NCBI GenBank assembly: GCA_030734395.1
Contig: JAUZTG010000029.1
Span: 1,426,001 to 1,490,000, forward strand
From: Sarocladium kiliense
Taxonomy: Eukaryota > Ascomycota > Sordariomycetes > Hypocreales > Sarocladiaceae
DNA length: 64,000 nucleotides
Reading direction: 5' to 3'
Below the pieces are notes generated by a model. The model was not told where the DNA came from and did not search any database. It saw nothing but the letters and a program-made list of their open reading frames with translations. Position numbers and translations under genes: made by a program. The number at the start of each line of letters is the position of its first letter. The first letter of the stretch is position 1. Below, piece after piece: positions 1-10,522 of the stretch.

Positions 1-1369
1 CATTGTCGGCCGATTTTTGTGGCGAAAAATAGTTCCAAAGACGCGCAAACAGAAGTCCAGCTATGGGAGGCATTCTACGCATCTTGGCACTCGATCGTGG
101 CCTCATCTGACGAGAAGGTGTTTAAGGAACGGCTAACACAGTTCGAAGCTGAGTATGGCGCCAATTACCTTGATGCTGTGGGCTACGTCAAGACATACTG
201 GCTCGAACCATACAAAGAAATGATTGTCAAGGCGTGGGTGAACACTTATCTGCACTTCGACAACGTGGCCACCTCGAGGCAGGTGGGCTACCGACTCGAT
301 ACTTTGGGACGAAGGCTGAGCTGCATTCTTCAGGGCGGAGAGCATTCATTCATTGATCAAATCGCACATTAAGAAGTCCAACTTCGACCTCTTTGACGTT
401 TGGCAGGCACTCAAGCACGCCATCGCCAACCAGCTGAAGGAACTCAAACATATTCGCGTCTCTCAACAGCTGCGGGCCCCTCTCGATGTCTCAGGCGTGC
501 TGTTTGAGGCAGTACGAGGCTGGGTCTCACACCATGCTCTGCGTAAGGTGCAAGAACAGCGCCAGTTGCTCCAGCGGCCGGAGAGAGCTCCGTGCAGCCA
601 GATCTTTACTGCCTCACAGGGGCTGCCATGCTCGCACGCACTGGAGAGGCTTGGAGAAGAAGGGAAGGCTCTTGCTCTGGAGCATTTCCACCCTCACTGG
701 TACCTCAAGCGAGATGCAGCCCAGCCACGACCGGTCCTAGAACCAAGGCGAGTGCAGAGCCATATCCTCCGGAGACCAGGTCAGCCCAAGACGAGCACGA
801 GACGCGAGCCCTCCGCGTTTGAGCTGGTGGAAATCCGGAAGAGAGTGCCCAGCACATGCAGTGGATGTCACCAAGTTGGCCACATCATGACTTCCAAGAG
901 CTGCCCATTGAGGTTCAAGGATTTGATTGTCCAGACAGCTTCTTCATCGGGCCCGGTTCCGTCACTGCATACGACACACGAGCCGATCCCTGAGATGCTA
1001 CCGGCAGATGTGGCGAGAGACACCTCGATGAGCCGCCAGGCAGTCCCAGTAGAGCCCATGGTGGGGCTTGCCTCTGAGGCCAGTCAAGCAGTTCCTGAGG
1101 AGACAGTCACGTCCGGCGAAGACGCTAGACAGTCACCGCTGAGGTATGACTCGCCCCAGGCAGTGTATCAGAGATATACCACAGCCAGGAGTTCTTGGTA
1201 TGCAGCACAGCCGGTCGGTGCCCTCAAGACCAACCAGCAATATCGCAGAGCCATGGGGCTTCCCCTCAGATATGATAAGAAGAGCTATGAGTGGTGCATT
1301 GACTATAAACAGATGGGCAGGCGCTGTGGCAGGGAGCTAGCAGCAGAGAATGGACCAAAGAAGAGATGA
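1..1369 (+). pseudogene. MULE (Hop-type) transposase, C-terminal remnant, frameshifted
   Basis: Two overlapping frames (19-372 and 353-1369) together read as the C-terminal half of a fungal Mutator-like transposase, which would cut and paste its own element. The second frame has the SHIKKSNFDLFDVWQALKHA-type segment, a SWIM-like Cys/His region (PCSHAL) and a zinc knuckle CSGCHQVGHIMTSKSC near residue 170. The frame changes around position 345-360, at a short duplicated cattcatt run, and the sequence just before it looks scrambled, so the reading frame is broken. The DDE catalytic part would lie left of the window or is lost. Family assignment rests on my recognition of the C-terminal pattern; the frameshift is seen directly. 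Confidence 0.72.
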
Positions 1370-1569
1370 TGGCATACTTGGACTGGAATGAGGCGGAAGA
1401 CGCTCGAATAGAGGCCCGAGTTGCCAAAGAGATGGGTGGTAACCCCCTAGCAAACAGGCGAAAGGGTATGGAAGACATCTGGAGGAGCGCTGAGCAGGAC
1501 TGCGAGGAGCAACAGGCCTTGTACGCAGACAGTGACTCGATTGAAGATTGTATCATCGTCAGGACTTAG
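1366..1569 (+). CDS. small ORF overlapping the end of the MULE remnant
   Basis: This 67-residue acidic ORF starts at the ATG of an ATGA overlap with the transposase stop at 1367-1369. It is rich in Glu, Asp and Arg (MAYLDWNEAEDARIEARV) and ends in a short acidic tail. It may be the last piece of the transposase polyprotein put out of frame, or a small companion ORF of the element. No domain is recognised. A pyrimidine run of TTTTC units at about 1571-1598 follows it directly. Confidence 0.35.
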   Translation: MMAYLDWNEAEDARIEARVAKEMGGNPLANRRKGMEDIWRSAEQDCEEQQALYADSDSIEDCIIVRT

Positions 1570-1751
1570 TCTCTTTTCTTTTCTTTTCTTTTCTTTTTTG
1601 TGAGTTGCTGTCATTTCTTGCATTTGTCTTTCAATGTTGAATATTTAAGTAATAACCAACAAAGGTGTGTGTCATGTTCCTCCAAGCCGAGTTGGTGTCC
1701 AGCGTTCGGAGTGTGCTTAGTCAGAAAAAGGCGCCCGGCGCGCGATATTAA

Positions 1752-1771
1752 ATGGGCGCCCGGGCGCCCAT
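1752..1771. repeat. perfect 20-bp GC-rich palindrome
   Basis: ATGGGCGCCC is followed directly by its own reverse complement, without a spacer. It lies about 180 bp downstream of the MULE remnant and about 160 bp upstream of the gene at 1933, and is embedded in other GCGCC-rich sequence. Function is unknown; it could be part of a terminal repeat of the element or a regulatory site. Confidence 0.8.
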
Positions 1772-1932
1772 GTATTGGCCGCCCACGGCCGATTGTTCGA
1801 ATGGTAGTACCTAGTACCCCTCTCTTGCCTCTCCTTCCAATTACTTTCGACCTGATAGTTGAGAATCAGCAACACGGCCGCAAGTATTGATGCTATTCTT
1901 TCCCAGCTCCTTATCTAGCCCCATCACCTAAA

Positions 1933-2382
1933 ATGCCCGAATCCGACAAATCGATGGGGAAATGCCCCGAAGCACCAGTACCACTCGACTCGCCGTCCCT
2001 TGCATCTCGTATCCTCCCCTCACAACAGAGGACTACTTCGTCTACTACGGATCATCCAAACGAAAATATAAGCATTATCGAGAACGACGGTACGGGGGAT
2101 AACTGGCAGATCATGGTTTCGACGAATGACAAAGCCATCCATGGCACAAACAAGGGGCGGGGATGGAGAAATCGACAGCTCGGGGGAAGTCTTGCCGACG
2201 CATCAGTTCAAAAGATCTCAGCAGACATGGTCAGCATTGGTCTGCAAAACACCCAGAACGAGACCCAAAATCCCCAAGACGAAACACAACCAGATGGCAT
2301 CGATCCTGGGTTCGGATACCGGCATGGGCGAGGGTACACCTTGTCGCATGAGCCTCAGAGGGTGGTAAGCAGAAGTAACTAG
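1933..2382 (+). CDS. small orphan protein, paralogue A of a convergent pair
   Basis: Single-exon ORF of 149 residues with an ATG start. Residues about 46-100 carry a block running IENDGTGDNWQIMVSTN, then NKGRGWRNRQLGG, then DASVQ, and this block is clearly repeated in the opposite-strand gene at 2460-2798 (about 30 of 54 positions identical by eye). Before the block is a Ser/Thr/Pro-rich tail; after it is an Asn/Gln/Asp-rich tail. No signal peptide or membrane segment is seen. I do not recognise the family. Conservation between the two copies in an otherwise diverged setting supports it as a real coding sequence. Confidence 0.65.
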   Translation: MPESDKSMGKCPEAPVPLDSPSLASRILPSQQRTTSSTTDHPNENISIIENDGTGDNWQIMVSTNDKAIHGTNKGRGWRNRQLGGSLADASVQKISADMVSIGLQNTQNETQNPQDETQPDGIDPGFGYRHGRGYTLSHEPQRVVSRSN

Positions 2383-2459
2383 CTTACCAGATGTATGCAA
2401 GCGATCCGGCGCCCGGAATGTCTGATGGCCGATCTCTTTGCCATACCACGCGACCTAAG

Positions 2460-2798
2460 CTACGATGTTGCCGACGTTTGTGTTCGGCCTGGCGTCGACG
2501 CTGGAGTGAATACCTGATTGCGGTACTTCTCATCAGGCTCGGATTTGAAAATGTTATTGGTAGTGTCCTCTGCAGATGATTGTTTGTCCTGTGAAGGTAA
2601 TATGTCGCTCAGTGTTGTCTGCGAGTTGAAAAGGTGCATAGTTCGTGATAGCTGTTGCAATGCAGCATCGCTCATATACCCCCCAACCTGCCTTGTTCTC
2701 CACCCAAGGCCGCGGTTTTTGCCACATATATTCTTTCCGTTGGTGGAAACCATGAATTGCACAGCATCGCCTGTGCTATAGTTCTCGATGGTGCTCAT
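2460..2798 (-). CDS. small orphan protein, paralogue B of a convergent pair
   Basis: Single-exon ORF of 112 residues. It begins directly with the block shared with the gene at 1933: STIENYSTGDAVQFMVSTN, then NRGLGWRTRQVGG, then DAALQ. Compared with paralogue A it lacks the N-terminal Ser/Thr-rich extension and has a different Asp/Ser-rich C-terminus ending in Thr/Ser. The two genes point at each other with 77 bp between the stops, so they arose by an inverted duplication. No known domain is seen. Confidence 0.62.
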   Translation of the reverse strand: MSTIENYSTGDAVQFMVSTNGKNICGKNRGLGWRTRQVGGYMSDAALQQLSRTMHLFNSQTTLSDILPSQDKQSSAEDTTNNIFKSEPDEKYRNQVFTPASTPGRTQTSATS

Positions 2799-5096
2799 GA
2801 TCTGTGGAGGTGTTGTGTCCGTTCTTAATAAGCCTTTTGTACTTTTTTAGACAACTGAAAGCCGACCTGTCAAATGCATGGTCATTCACTTCTGAGGAAG
2901 CTTTATACCGCCTGCATTCAAAGAGTGGGAACTGCCATGTAGAGCCACATGACTTTCAATGGCGTAACCACTAGTTGAAGTTAAATCATTCCTGCAGCAT
3001 TCTCTCGCATCGATCAACCCACCCTTTATCCCAAGACGGCTTAAGGTGTTGCCGCAGGTTCTATCGCAGCTTGTTCATTCAATAAGATAACAGTTTGTCC
3101 CGGGGCCGTCCACCCCACCACGTCTGGCCTTGGGTGAATCTCAGCAGGGCCGCCGATTACGAGAGCCTAATCTTCACCCTGCCCTTACCACAACAGTGTC
3201 ATTTCATAGTGAGAAAAGCGTGGTAATTTCCTCTTAGGTGATGCGCAGCTGCTGACACGGTGTTCCTTTGATAATGCGCGATGCATCGACCGTCTATTTC
3301 GCATTACTACGCTGGCCACTTGGCCTTATATCAAAGGAGCTGAAAGTCTTCCCTCTGAGAGTGAATACTTGGGGGCCACCCTCGGTGCCGAACTGGCTTG
3401 CCCTCACGGGCAGAAGGATATGGAGTTGCGGGATCTTGCCATTGTCGTGTGTGAGTGAGAAGCAATGTTGGGCGGCGGGTGTGGCAGGCTATTACTACAC
3501 TCACACCAGCAAGTCCAACTGCGATCGCGCGGGTGATGACTTATCTCACATCGCCTAGGCTTAGTGGCGAGCCGCTAACCGTCCCCAAGTGCCCAACTGC
3601 CTTTATATCCAGCGTCTTGTGGTTATTCTTACCAGCGGCAAAAAGTTGTCAGTCACAGACATCCAATACAGCCACCAACAGAGGACTGTCTGAAGACGGG
3701 TGATGGCGGTCAGCAAGATCTGAGGCGGCAAGTTTAAGGCTAACGACGGTTGCCTGATCGAACGAGGCGGTGGATTTGCTGCCTAACTGCTCCCACCGTC
3801 GTGAGTGAGATGATACAGGCCACTGCCCCTGTCAATACTTGCATGTCACCATCCCGGTGGCCTTTCAGGCTTGTCACCCTAGGCTCGTTCAGGGTTCAGT
3901 CGCTTGTCCCTGCGGTCAGCAATTTCACACAATCAGAGGTGACGTTGTTAAGCTCATTCGACTCAGACTTAGAATAGCTTTACAAGGTAGCGTGAAACAA
4001 TGAGAGTATCTGGCTCGCCTCAGTTGCATGAGCTGCAGATCTTATCCTATGAAGTCTGCTCGGGGCTTGAGCCGCTATCCCTCCGCTGAAGCCTGCACCC
4101 TTGATAGAATACCGGGCCTTGGCTTCATCTGCTCTAGCATTCGTCGGGTGGGGATGGTAAGTGCCCGATCATGCTATGTCATAAGCTTAGCTGATATACT
4201 ACGTGTCGCGATTACTTCCATTTCACAGGTAAGTAACGCAAGCATGCTAAGCCTCTTTAATAATCGCTGTCAAATGTGTCCAATTAAGACCATAGAGCAG
4301 TTTATAAGGATGAAGATGTAGGAACGCGGCGAGCGAGCATTGGCCAAGTGGAGTGATGCGAATGCGGCGGCTAGGCTCGCCAGATTTATTGTCTGAGATC
4401 CAGCCTTTCGGGTTCTGTAGCTTCTCTTCTGCAATATCTGACTTCAATACCCGGTCGAAGATGAAGTAGAGCATCAGGAAGCAACTCTACTAATCTCAGA
4501 AAAGGCCTGTGCCATGAATCTTAAGTGCTCCTCTCCCCATTGTCTAGTTAAAATGCTGTCCAGGTTACGTCGACAGATTCGAACCCAGAGAGTAACTTAG
4601 AGCATCCCTCGTTGCGTAAGTCAATCATCATCGATAAGGGCGTAAGGGCGTAGCATCTTCCCGTGAAAGGAGATCGCAGAATCAATCAAGATATCGGGAC
4701 AACACAGTTGGTCTTTTAAGAAGATCACAGGTCGGCAGCTGAGGATTTGACCTAGTCACTAGGTTGAGTGTGGCAGCGGCCTTGAGACACAGCCACACGG
4801 TGCCCATTTGAAGCACCTGCGGCGTGTAGGGGCGGACGGATAGTAGACTTCAGACTTGTCTCACGTTAGGAGGAGCTATGGACTACAGAAGTCAGCCGGC
4901 ATAGTACTCGAGGGCAGAGAAAGTCGTCTAAATTGAGAGGTTTGAGATGCTTTGACAACGTGCCAAACTGTATGTAGCCTCCTTCTCATCTAACTAGCGT
5001 GTTGGAGACATACGATAAAAGAATAAGCTTGCAATTGTCCATGAAGTCATCTGAAACTAGAAAACCAAACCTACGCCAGCCTCGTACTATTCGCGA
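2799..5096. other. gene-poor stretch
   Basis: About 2.3 kb with only short unconvincing ORFs on both strands. None has recognisable motifs, a plausible start context or a spliced continuation that I could find. Base composition is not markedly AT-rich, so strong repeat-induced point mutation is not obvious. It may hold old, unrecognisable transposon remains. Confidence 0.5.
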
Positions 5097-7488
5097 CTAA
5101 CATGAATTCGACGCCGTAAGAAACTTCCCCATGAATGCTTGCTGCACCTTCCTATCTTCACGTCTCTCTTTGCGATCTTCTACCATCATGTTAACGAGTT
5201 GATTGAGAAGGACAGTGACATCACCATCTTGCATGCGGCTATGTCCCAGGCCGCTAGCTTGCATATTGGTAGCTTTGTTGCGAGATCGAAGACTGTGTGC
5301 ACTAGCACCAGCTTCGATGCGTGGTTGAGGGTTGTCCCAGCGGTTGTCCCAACCCTGCCGCCTCTGTCTCGGAGGTGGAAAGGTCAATGCCAGATATCTG
5401 CTGTCATTCGCAGGGTCCGTGTCAAAGCCCATGATGGCCCATTCTGGGGTAATTTTCTTCTTCACAAACCAGTTGTCGATGAGCTTATCGGCTATCGAGG
5501 CCCCTAGCCACTGGCGAAAACTTGACCTTGTCAGGATATCCGCGTGCTTCGTCGGCTTAGTTGTCTTGACCCAGACGTAGGTGATAGGATACTTGTTAGA
5601 ACGGCTTGTCCCCGCAATACATGCGACTCCTAATATGTCGACGAATTCCGTGGGGTCCTGATACTTCTCGGTGTTTTTGCTGATGTCATTCTTCTTTTCC
5701 GCAGGAAGCTTATCGTATGCAATGGCCGCCATGCCTCCGATCTCGCTGCCGCTTGCCACGTAGAAGTCCCCTGTGTCCTTTACCTCGATGAACACCCTGA
5801 AACCTATGAGGAGGCTCTCGCCATTGCTGTATCTGCTTCGCCTCCTCAACGGTATGTAGCCGAGAATCTCGTCTCTAAGCATGGTGAACCCTGCGCGTAG
5901 TGGTTGGAGGGATCTGATAGGTGCCACTCTTCCGTCATCGGCAGAGTAATCTGACTCCGATTCGTTATCGTCGACGTTCATCTTATCACCAGAGTCGTAC
6001 TTTCCGGACTTCGGTTCGGTATCGTCCAAGTTCATCTCGTCACCAGGGTCGTCCTTTCGGGCCTCCGTTATATCTTCAGCAAGACCCATGTTCTTGAGTC
6101 TCGTGGATAATGGCCCAATGACAAGTTGTGTCCAAACCTCTGGCCATTGGTAGATGCGATTAGACCGAGTCTTGTCGAAGTGACGGCGAAGCCAGTTGGC
6201 CTCTTTCAGGACCCTTGCAGCATCCCAGTATTTGTTCTCAAAGTGCATTGCGATTCGTCGTTGTGCGAACTGATAGAAGGGTAGCCTGTCTGCCGGGACT
6301 ACGTACAGCCCGACATCTTGACCGAGTTTCTGGTTGATACGCTTGATCCTCTCGTTACCCTTTTCAATCTTTCGCAACGAGTCTCCACTGAGCGGGCTGT
6401 CCATGTCATTGAAAATGGCTTCAATGGTTGTTGTCATCTTGCCGTGGACCTCGCACACTTTCGGGCTTGGCGCGGGGTAGTCTGTGCCTTCATCGTCTTC
6501 ACTTTCGTCGTATGAGCTGCTCTCGCTGTCGTCATCGCCATCGCTATCGTAGGCATTCTTAGCGAAGTTCTCATCGAACGTCTCGGTTTTCGGACGTGGG
6601 TTATTCTTCAAGAAATTGTCATATTTCCGGCGGGTGGCCTTGTCTTGAAGGCAATCGTGGGCCGCGTTGACAGCTAGAACTGACTCAGCTTCATCTTCGA
6701 GGGACGCAGGGGTAAAGCATACCTGACATGCACTCGGGGGCGTGTTTGTCATTGTTCTTGTCGGGGTGAAGGGTCGTAGCTAGTCCTTTCCAGGCTGCTT
6801 TGAGTTCAGCAGACGTCGCTGACTGTTCCACACCAAGAAGGTCGTAATAGCTTGCGTCTTGCCTAACCAGGCGGAGGACGCGATTCATCTCCTTCCTCTT
6901 GTTCTCAGGACTGAGTGTATCTTTACTGCGGCGGAAGGCCTCGCCAATGCTTTGATTCATGATCTCCTCGTCGTGGTTCTGGATCTGCTCCTTGATCCTA
7001 CCCAGCTCCTCCTTCGACGGCTGCTGGCCATAGTCGACCCTGCGCTGCTTGTACCGCTCGATGAGGCGAGAAAAGACATAATTGCGATTCTGCTTGGTCT
7101 TTATCTTAGAGCGGAACTCTTCTATACTCTTGGACGACGATCCGTCAAGCTCGAGCCACTTGTCAGCTACATCGCTGATGAACTCAGACCATGCTATGCG
7201 AAGTTCCTGGTCGCAGCCTTTGAGAGACTGCGGATCTAACTCCGCTTCCGCAGCCTCATCTGCCGCGTATGGCTGTTTAGATTGGCTTGCAATTGGGTCG
7301 GGATCCTGCTTCGGGGATGCCGATGCCGCCGGAAGTGCTTTCGTTTCCTTCGTTGTGTCGAGTGCTTTGGCTTCTGCTTCATCTTGCCTGTGTGTCGTCA
7401 CCTTGGAAAGTTGGGTGGCTAGGGTGTCTGTTGCATCGGAAGCAGGCACAGGCGAAGCGCTTCTCTCGAACGGATCCTTCGGCGCCAT
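5097..7488 (-). CDS. J-domain (DnaJ/Hsp40-like) protein with long acidic C-terminal region
   Basis: Two exons, 7488-6723 and 6673-5097, joined over a 49-bp intron (GTATGC...TCTAG), give 780 residues. J-domain proteins bring clients to Hsp70 and stimulate its ATPase. The J-domain sits near residues 215-285: YYDLLGV, then LHPDKNNDKHAPE with the HPD motif, and across the intron AVNAAHDCLQDKATRRKYD, which completes helices III-IV. After it comes an acidic Asp/Ser/Glu stretch, a large region I do not recognise, and a charged C-terminal helix (DRKERREDRKVQQAF). The start is taken at the ATG at 7488, which has a GCCATGG context and a TATAAAG 66-72 bases upstream; an earlier in-frame ATG at 7638 lies beyond that TATA. 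Client and compartment are unknown. No transmembrane or signal segment is visible. Confidence 0.85.
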
Positions 7489-7553
7489 GGCTGTGAAGAC
7501 TGAGAGCTTGATTGAACATGACGAGATGACGGGGAAGCTGCTGTGATGGTGGG

Positions 7554-7560
7554 CTTTATA
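7554..7560 (-). promoter_or_regulatory. TATA-like box of the J-domain gene
   Basis: TATAAAG on the minus strand, 66-72 bases upstream of the chosen ATG at 7488, in the 252-bp gap between this gene and the divergent coiled-coil gene at 7741. Confidence 0.4.
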
Positions 7561-7740
7561 ATGGCACCTCCTGCTCGTTGAGGGTCGGTGGCTGTTTTCG
7601 CCATGGGACGAAACTGTCCACTGTCCACTTGCGGCCATTGCCGCGTCTGAAGCACCTATTAAAACATCCCATAGTCCTCGATCCAGCTCAGCAGCAACCG
7701 TCCCTGACCTCCGAGGGTAGATTGCTCCCTACGTAGCAGA

Positions 7741-8571
7741 ATGGCGATCGGAGACGCAGTGAAGAATGACCAATCTGCACGGAAGTCACAGATTCTCGCC
7801 CCGGAGACAACTCCTGGGTTTGTTAGGGACCTAGCCGCGTGTATGGAGAGGACAACACTCGCCTGTCAAGCCCTCCATGATGACCTACGGCGACAAGAAG
7901 ACTGTGAGGGGAGGAAGTCAAGCGAGTGGCAAAGTCGGAGAGCAGCTCTGGAGGACGAGGTTGTCCACCTTCGCGAGGAGAATGCCAATATGAAAGCTGC
8001 CAACAAAGCTCTCGAGGGCGAAATCAGCCAACTGCACCAGAAGCATGACCTTGTAGCAGCTGAGCTCCACGAGTGTCGAAGCAACCACAACTTGCTGGTC
8101 GGTGACATGGGTCGCTTGTGCCACGAGAAGCAGAAGATACTCAATGACCGAGACACCGCGGTATTCCAGAAGTCTCTCAACGAGTTGATCCTGGACCAGT
8201 ACCGAGATGAGACCCGGGAGCAACGGCAAACGATCGCCTCTAGAGATGCCGAGCTTCAAGATCTTGCGAGAACATGCGCATCCCTCGACTTTGAGGTCTC
8301 TTCGCTTCGGGGGTGGTGTCGCGGGTTGGAGCGATGCGTCACCGACCGCGAGCAGGCGCAGACAGAAGCCCAAAAGAGGACGGGGGATGGGGGCCCTCTT
8401 CCGGAGACGGAAACAGCCAGTGCCACCCAGTCAGAGAATGGCGACCCCAGCACCCACGCTCACACAGCTGTTGCGCTGTCAACCACAGCCGAATCCGTTA
8501 CAGAGAGGCAGACGAGAAAGCGCGGCAGTCGCAGGCAAAGTCGCAAGGGCGGGACGTCATGGATTCACTGA
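7741..8571 (+). CDS. coiled-coil protein
   Basis: Single-exon ORF of 276 residues starting at the ATG at 7741, divergent from the J-domain gene. Residues about 30-215 are almost continuous heptad-like helix (ALEDEVVHLREENANMKAAN is typical), followed by a low-complexity tail rich in Thr, Ser and Glu and a short basic end (RKRGSRRQSRKGG) that could be a nuclear localisation signal. No enzymatic domain is seen. A second, smaller coiled-coil gene follows 180 bp downstream on the same strand. Function unknown. Confidence 0.75.
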   Translation: MAIGDAVKNDQSARKSQILAPETTPGFVRDLAACMERTTLACQALHDDLRRQEDCEGRKSSEWQSRRAALEDEVVHLREENANMKAANKALEGEISQLHQKHDLVAAELHECRSNHNLLVGDMGRLCHEKQKILNDRDTAVFQKSLNELILDQYRDETREQRQTIASRDAELQDLARTCASLDFEVSSLRGWCRGLERCVTDREQAQTEAQKRTGDGGPLPETETASATQSENGDPSTHAHTAVALSTTAESVTERQTRKRGSRRQSRKGGTSWIH

Positions 8572-8752
8572 TCTTCCTGTGCAGTTTTCGGCCTGCTTTT
8601 CGCGATGGATGGAAACAGCCGCGTTAAATATAGATTTTGCCAAGATGACCTGTGTGTGAAACCTGCCACGAACCCCCTGTAGCTGAATAGATAAAAAGTG
8701 TTAGTGGTCTGGTGCCTCTGTCCATCTTTTGCACCCCTTCACTCCGACCAAC

Positions 8753-9238
8753 ATGCCTCAACACCCCTTGTACCCACCACTGCCGAGGCCGATCGATGAG
8801 GCCATCGCCAAAGTGCACGGGTCCTCAGTGGCGCTCGACGCCACACCCGAAAGGCTCGCAGCTGTCAAACACCAGCCGACCCCTTCGCTCAAGGAGATCA
8901 TTGAAAGCAGAACTCGTGAGAACAGCGATCTTCGCGAAGAGATCAATTATTTGCTGCGGGAAAAGGAGCTCGCGGATTGGCTGGCAGGGGAATTCGACTA
9001 CGTGAGAGAGAGAGCGGAGCGTGTGCTGAAGGATTACCACAAGGCGCTACAGGACTTGGATCGTGAGAGAGAAGCGAGCCGCATCGACAAGGAGAAGCTG
9101 CGGAGAGAGGCGACATCAGGCTCTCTCGAACCCATGTCCTTGGGCGGCCATTTGATGTCTGCGACCTCCCATGTCAATATGCACCCAATAAGGCGGGTTC
9201 AGTGCCAAGAGGCAGCGGACAGGTTCCATTCAGAGTGA
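8753..9238 (+). CDS. small coiled-coil protein; its 3' end is duplicated twice downstream
   Basis: 161 residues from the ATG at 8753 (CAACATG context); the reading frame is open a little further upstream but has no ATG there. An N-terminal Pro-rich segment is followed by a charged helix at about residues 45-125, then a short tail containing EPMSLGGHLM and ending RVQCQEAADRFHSE. The last third of the gene and about 120 bp of 3' flank recur in diverged form at 13.5 and 17.1 kb, next to two transcription-factor genes. This copy is the only one with an open upstream half, so it is the likely functional gene. No known domain. Confidence 0.68.
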   Translation: MPQHPLYPPLPRPIDEAIAKVHGSSVALDATPERLAAVKHQPTPSLKEIIESRTRENSDLREEINYLLREKELADWLAGEFDYVRERAERVLKDYHKALQDLDREREASRIDKEKLRREATSGSLEPMSLGGHLMSATSHVNMHPIRRVQCQEAADRFHSE

Positions 9239-9360
9239 GGTGTCTCGCATTCACAGGTCCTTAGCGATATGTTTCCCAAATGGCCTACGCGCTATATCGC
9301 TAGGACAGCTCCACCAATTGCAATTCTGTCTACCGAGCTACCTGTAAGCAGGCTCAATTT
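9050..9360 (+). repeat. triplicated segment, copy 1 (3' end of the coiled-coil gene)
   Basis: This covers the 3' coding end and downstream flank of the gene at 8753. It shares with copies 2 and 3 the stretch encoding LEPMSLGG, the CAGGTTCCATT end of the coding region, the GCGCTATATC block and the CAATTGCAATTCTGTCTA block. Confidence 0.75.
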
Positions 9361-9672
9361 TGTAATGGAGAGCATCAGCTCACTAGTGAAACCTATGGTG
9401 TAAAACATGGACATGCATAGACTTAGCTTCTGTTCCAAATCTGAAGCCTGCATGCCATCTACCTCACATTCACGACTGTCTGTCGTGTAAACAACATTCG
9501 CGAGCTACCCTCCATGACGAGCCAAAATGCAGGTACTTTGTCTTCAAGAAAGCCTCAACTCCGCGCGCACCGATGAATTTGCTTTATCTCATGTGAATAT
9601 TATGGCCGTATCATTTCTGTATTCATTTGGCAACTTTCAACTAAGTTCGTCACAGCGTGTAGCGCAATTGCC

Positions 9673-9696
9673 GTGAATGAGCAGCGACTCATTCAC
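9673..9696. repeat. short inverted repeat (9-bp arms, 6-bp loop)
   Basis: GTGAATGAG and CTCATTCAC flank a 6-base loop, and a CACGTG box overlaps the right arm. It lies in the 1.3-kb gap between the coiled-coil gene and the first Zn2Cys6 gene, and could be a regulatory or transposon-derived site. Confidence 0.6.
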
Positions 9697-9835
9697 GTGG
9701 GATTTCAGTGCTCTCCCAGTGGATCAGCCGGACTATTGGGTCCAAGGGTGGGACCATCCGTTGTCACGTGTGAGCCAGCCTCGCAGTCCAGTCTCCACTC
9801 AGCCAACCCTCATCTAAACTGGCACCGAAAAGATT

Positions 9836-10086
9836 AGACTCAAACACTTCCTCTTCAACCGAAGAGTTCCGGACATCACGGACGACAAATACACCTGCTT
9901 AGAAGGACGACGAATAGTATTGCACGTGTTGATGCGGTGCCGCCAATTCCGACAACTTCAACAACGAGAGCTTAAGACTATCCTATAACGACACGACCTC
10001 TGGGCCTTGCTGAATAAGCGCAAAGCAGCTGCGAAAGCTATTAAATTCATAAAACAGACCAAAATCCTTAGGCAATTCAGGATCAC
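9836..10086 (+). mobile_element. relic of a non-LTR retrotransposon (Tad/I-like LINE), C-terminal end
   Basis: One frame translates as LKHFLFNRRVPDITDDKYTC, then a stretch ending HVLMRCRQFR, a stop, then RHDLWALLNKRKAAAKAIKF. This is the zinc-knuckle-like end of the ORF2 protein of fungal LINE elements, with the first Cys retained and the CxC partner changed. An internal TAA, and loss of frame just upstream, show it is dead. AT-rich DNA without genes follows up to about 10.4 kb, probably the degraded tail. Assignment is by my recognition of the C-terminal pattern. Confidence 0.65.
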
Positions 10087-10397
10087 GCTATAAGATAATT
10101 AAAGCTGAGCACTAAGGGGAGATTATAAGTACGCTAAACCAGTATAGGGGTAATACGCCTTGATAGAGCTGAGTATATAGATGGGATTAATATGAACCGC
10201 GATCTACACGAGGTGGCCGCTAAGGGTAGATAGAGGATGAAGAACAGAAGCGAGGGATTTGGAGACAGCTGGTTGAATGTTTTGGCATTCAGCGAAGAGG
10301 GGTACTCGGATCAACGTTTGAGCGCTTCGGCGGTCGGCCAAACCCCGCTTACCGGGCATAGCCGCTGACTAAGTAGCGACTAGAACCGAGTAGGAAA

Positions 10398-10419
10398 TCA
10401 AGTCAAGTCAAGTCAAGTC
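10398..10419 (+). repeat. TCAAG microsatellite
   Basis: About four and a half copies of TCAAG, roughly 100 bp upstream of the first Zn2Cys6 gene. No role is apparent. Confidence 0.7.
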
Positions 10420-10522
10420 TCCTAAACTGAAGCCCATGCAAACCATTCACCCGTACAGATATCGAATCGCCTTAAGGCATTCACTTTTTGATGTCATCTT
10501 CGGTTTCTTCGTAACTATTGAT

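Noticed and set aside
4550..4620. A tRNA-like GGTTCGAATC box on the minus strand near 4575
   Set aside because: The bases on either side cannot form the T-stem or acceptor stem, and no matching D-arm is found.
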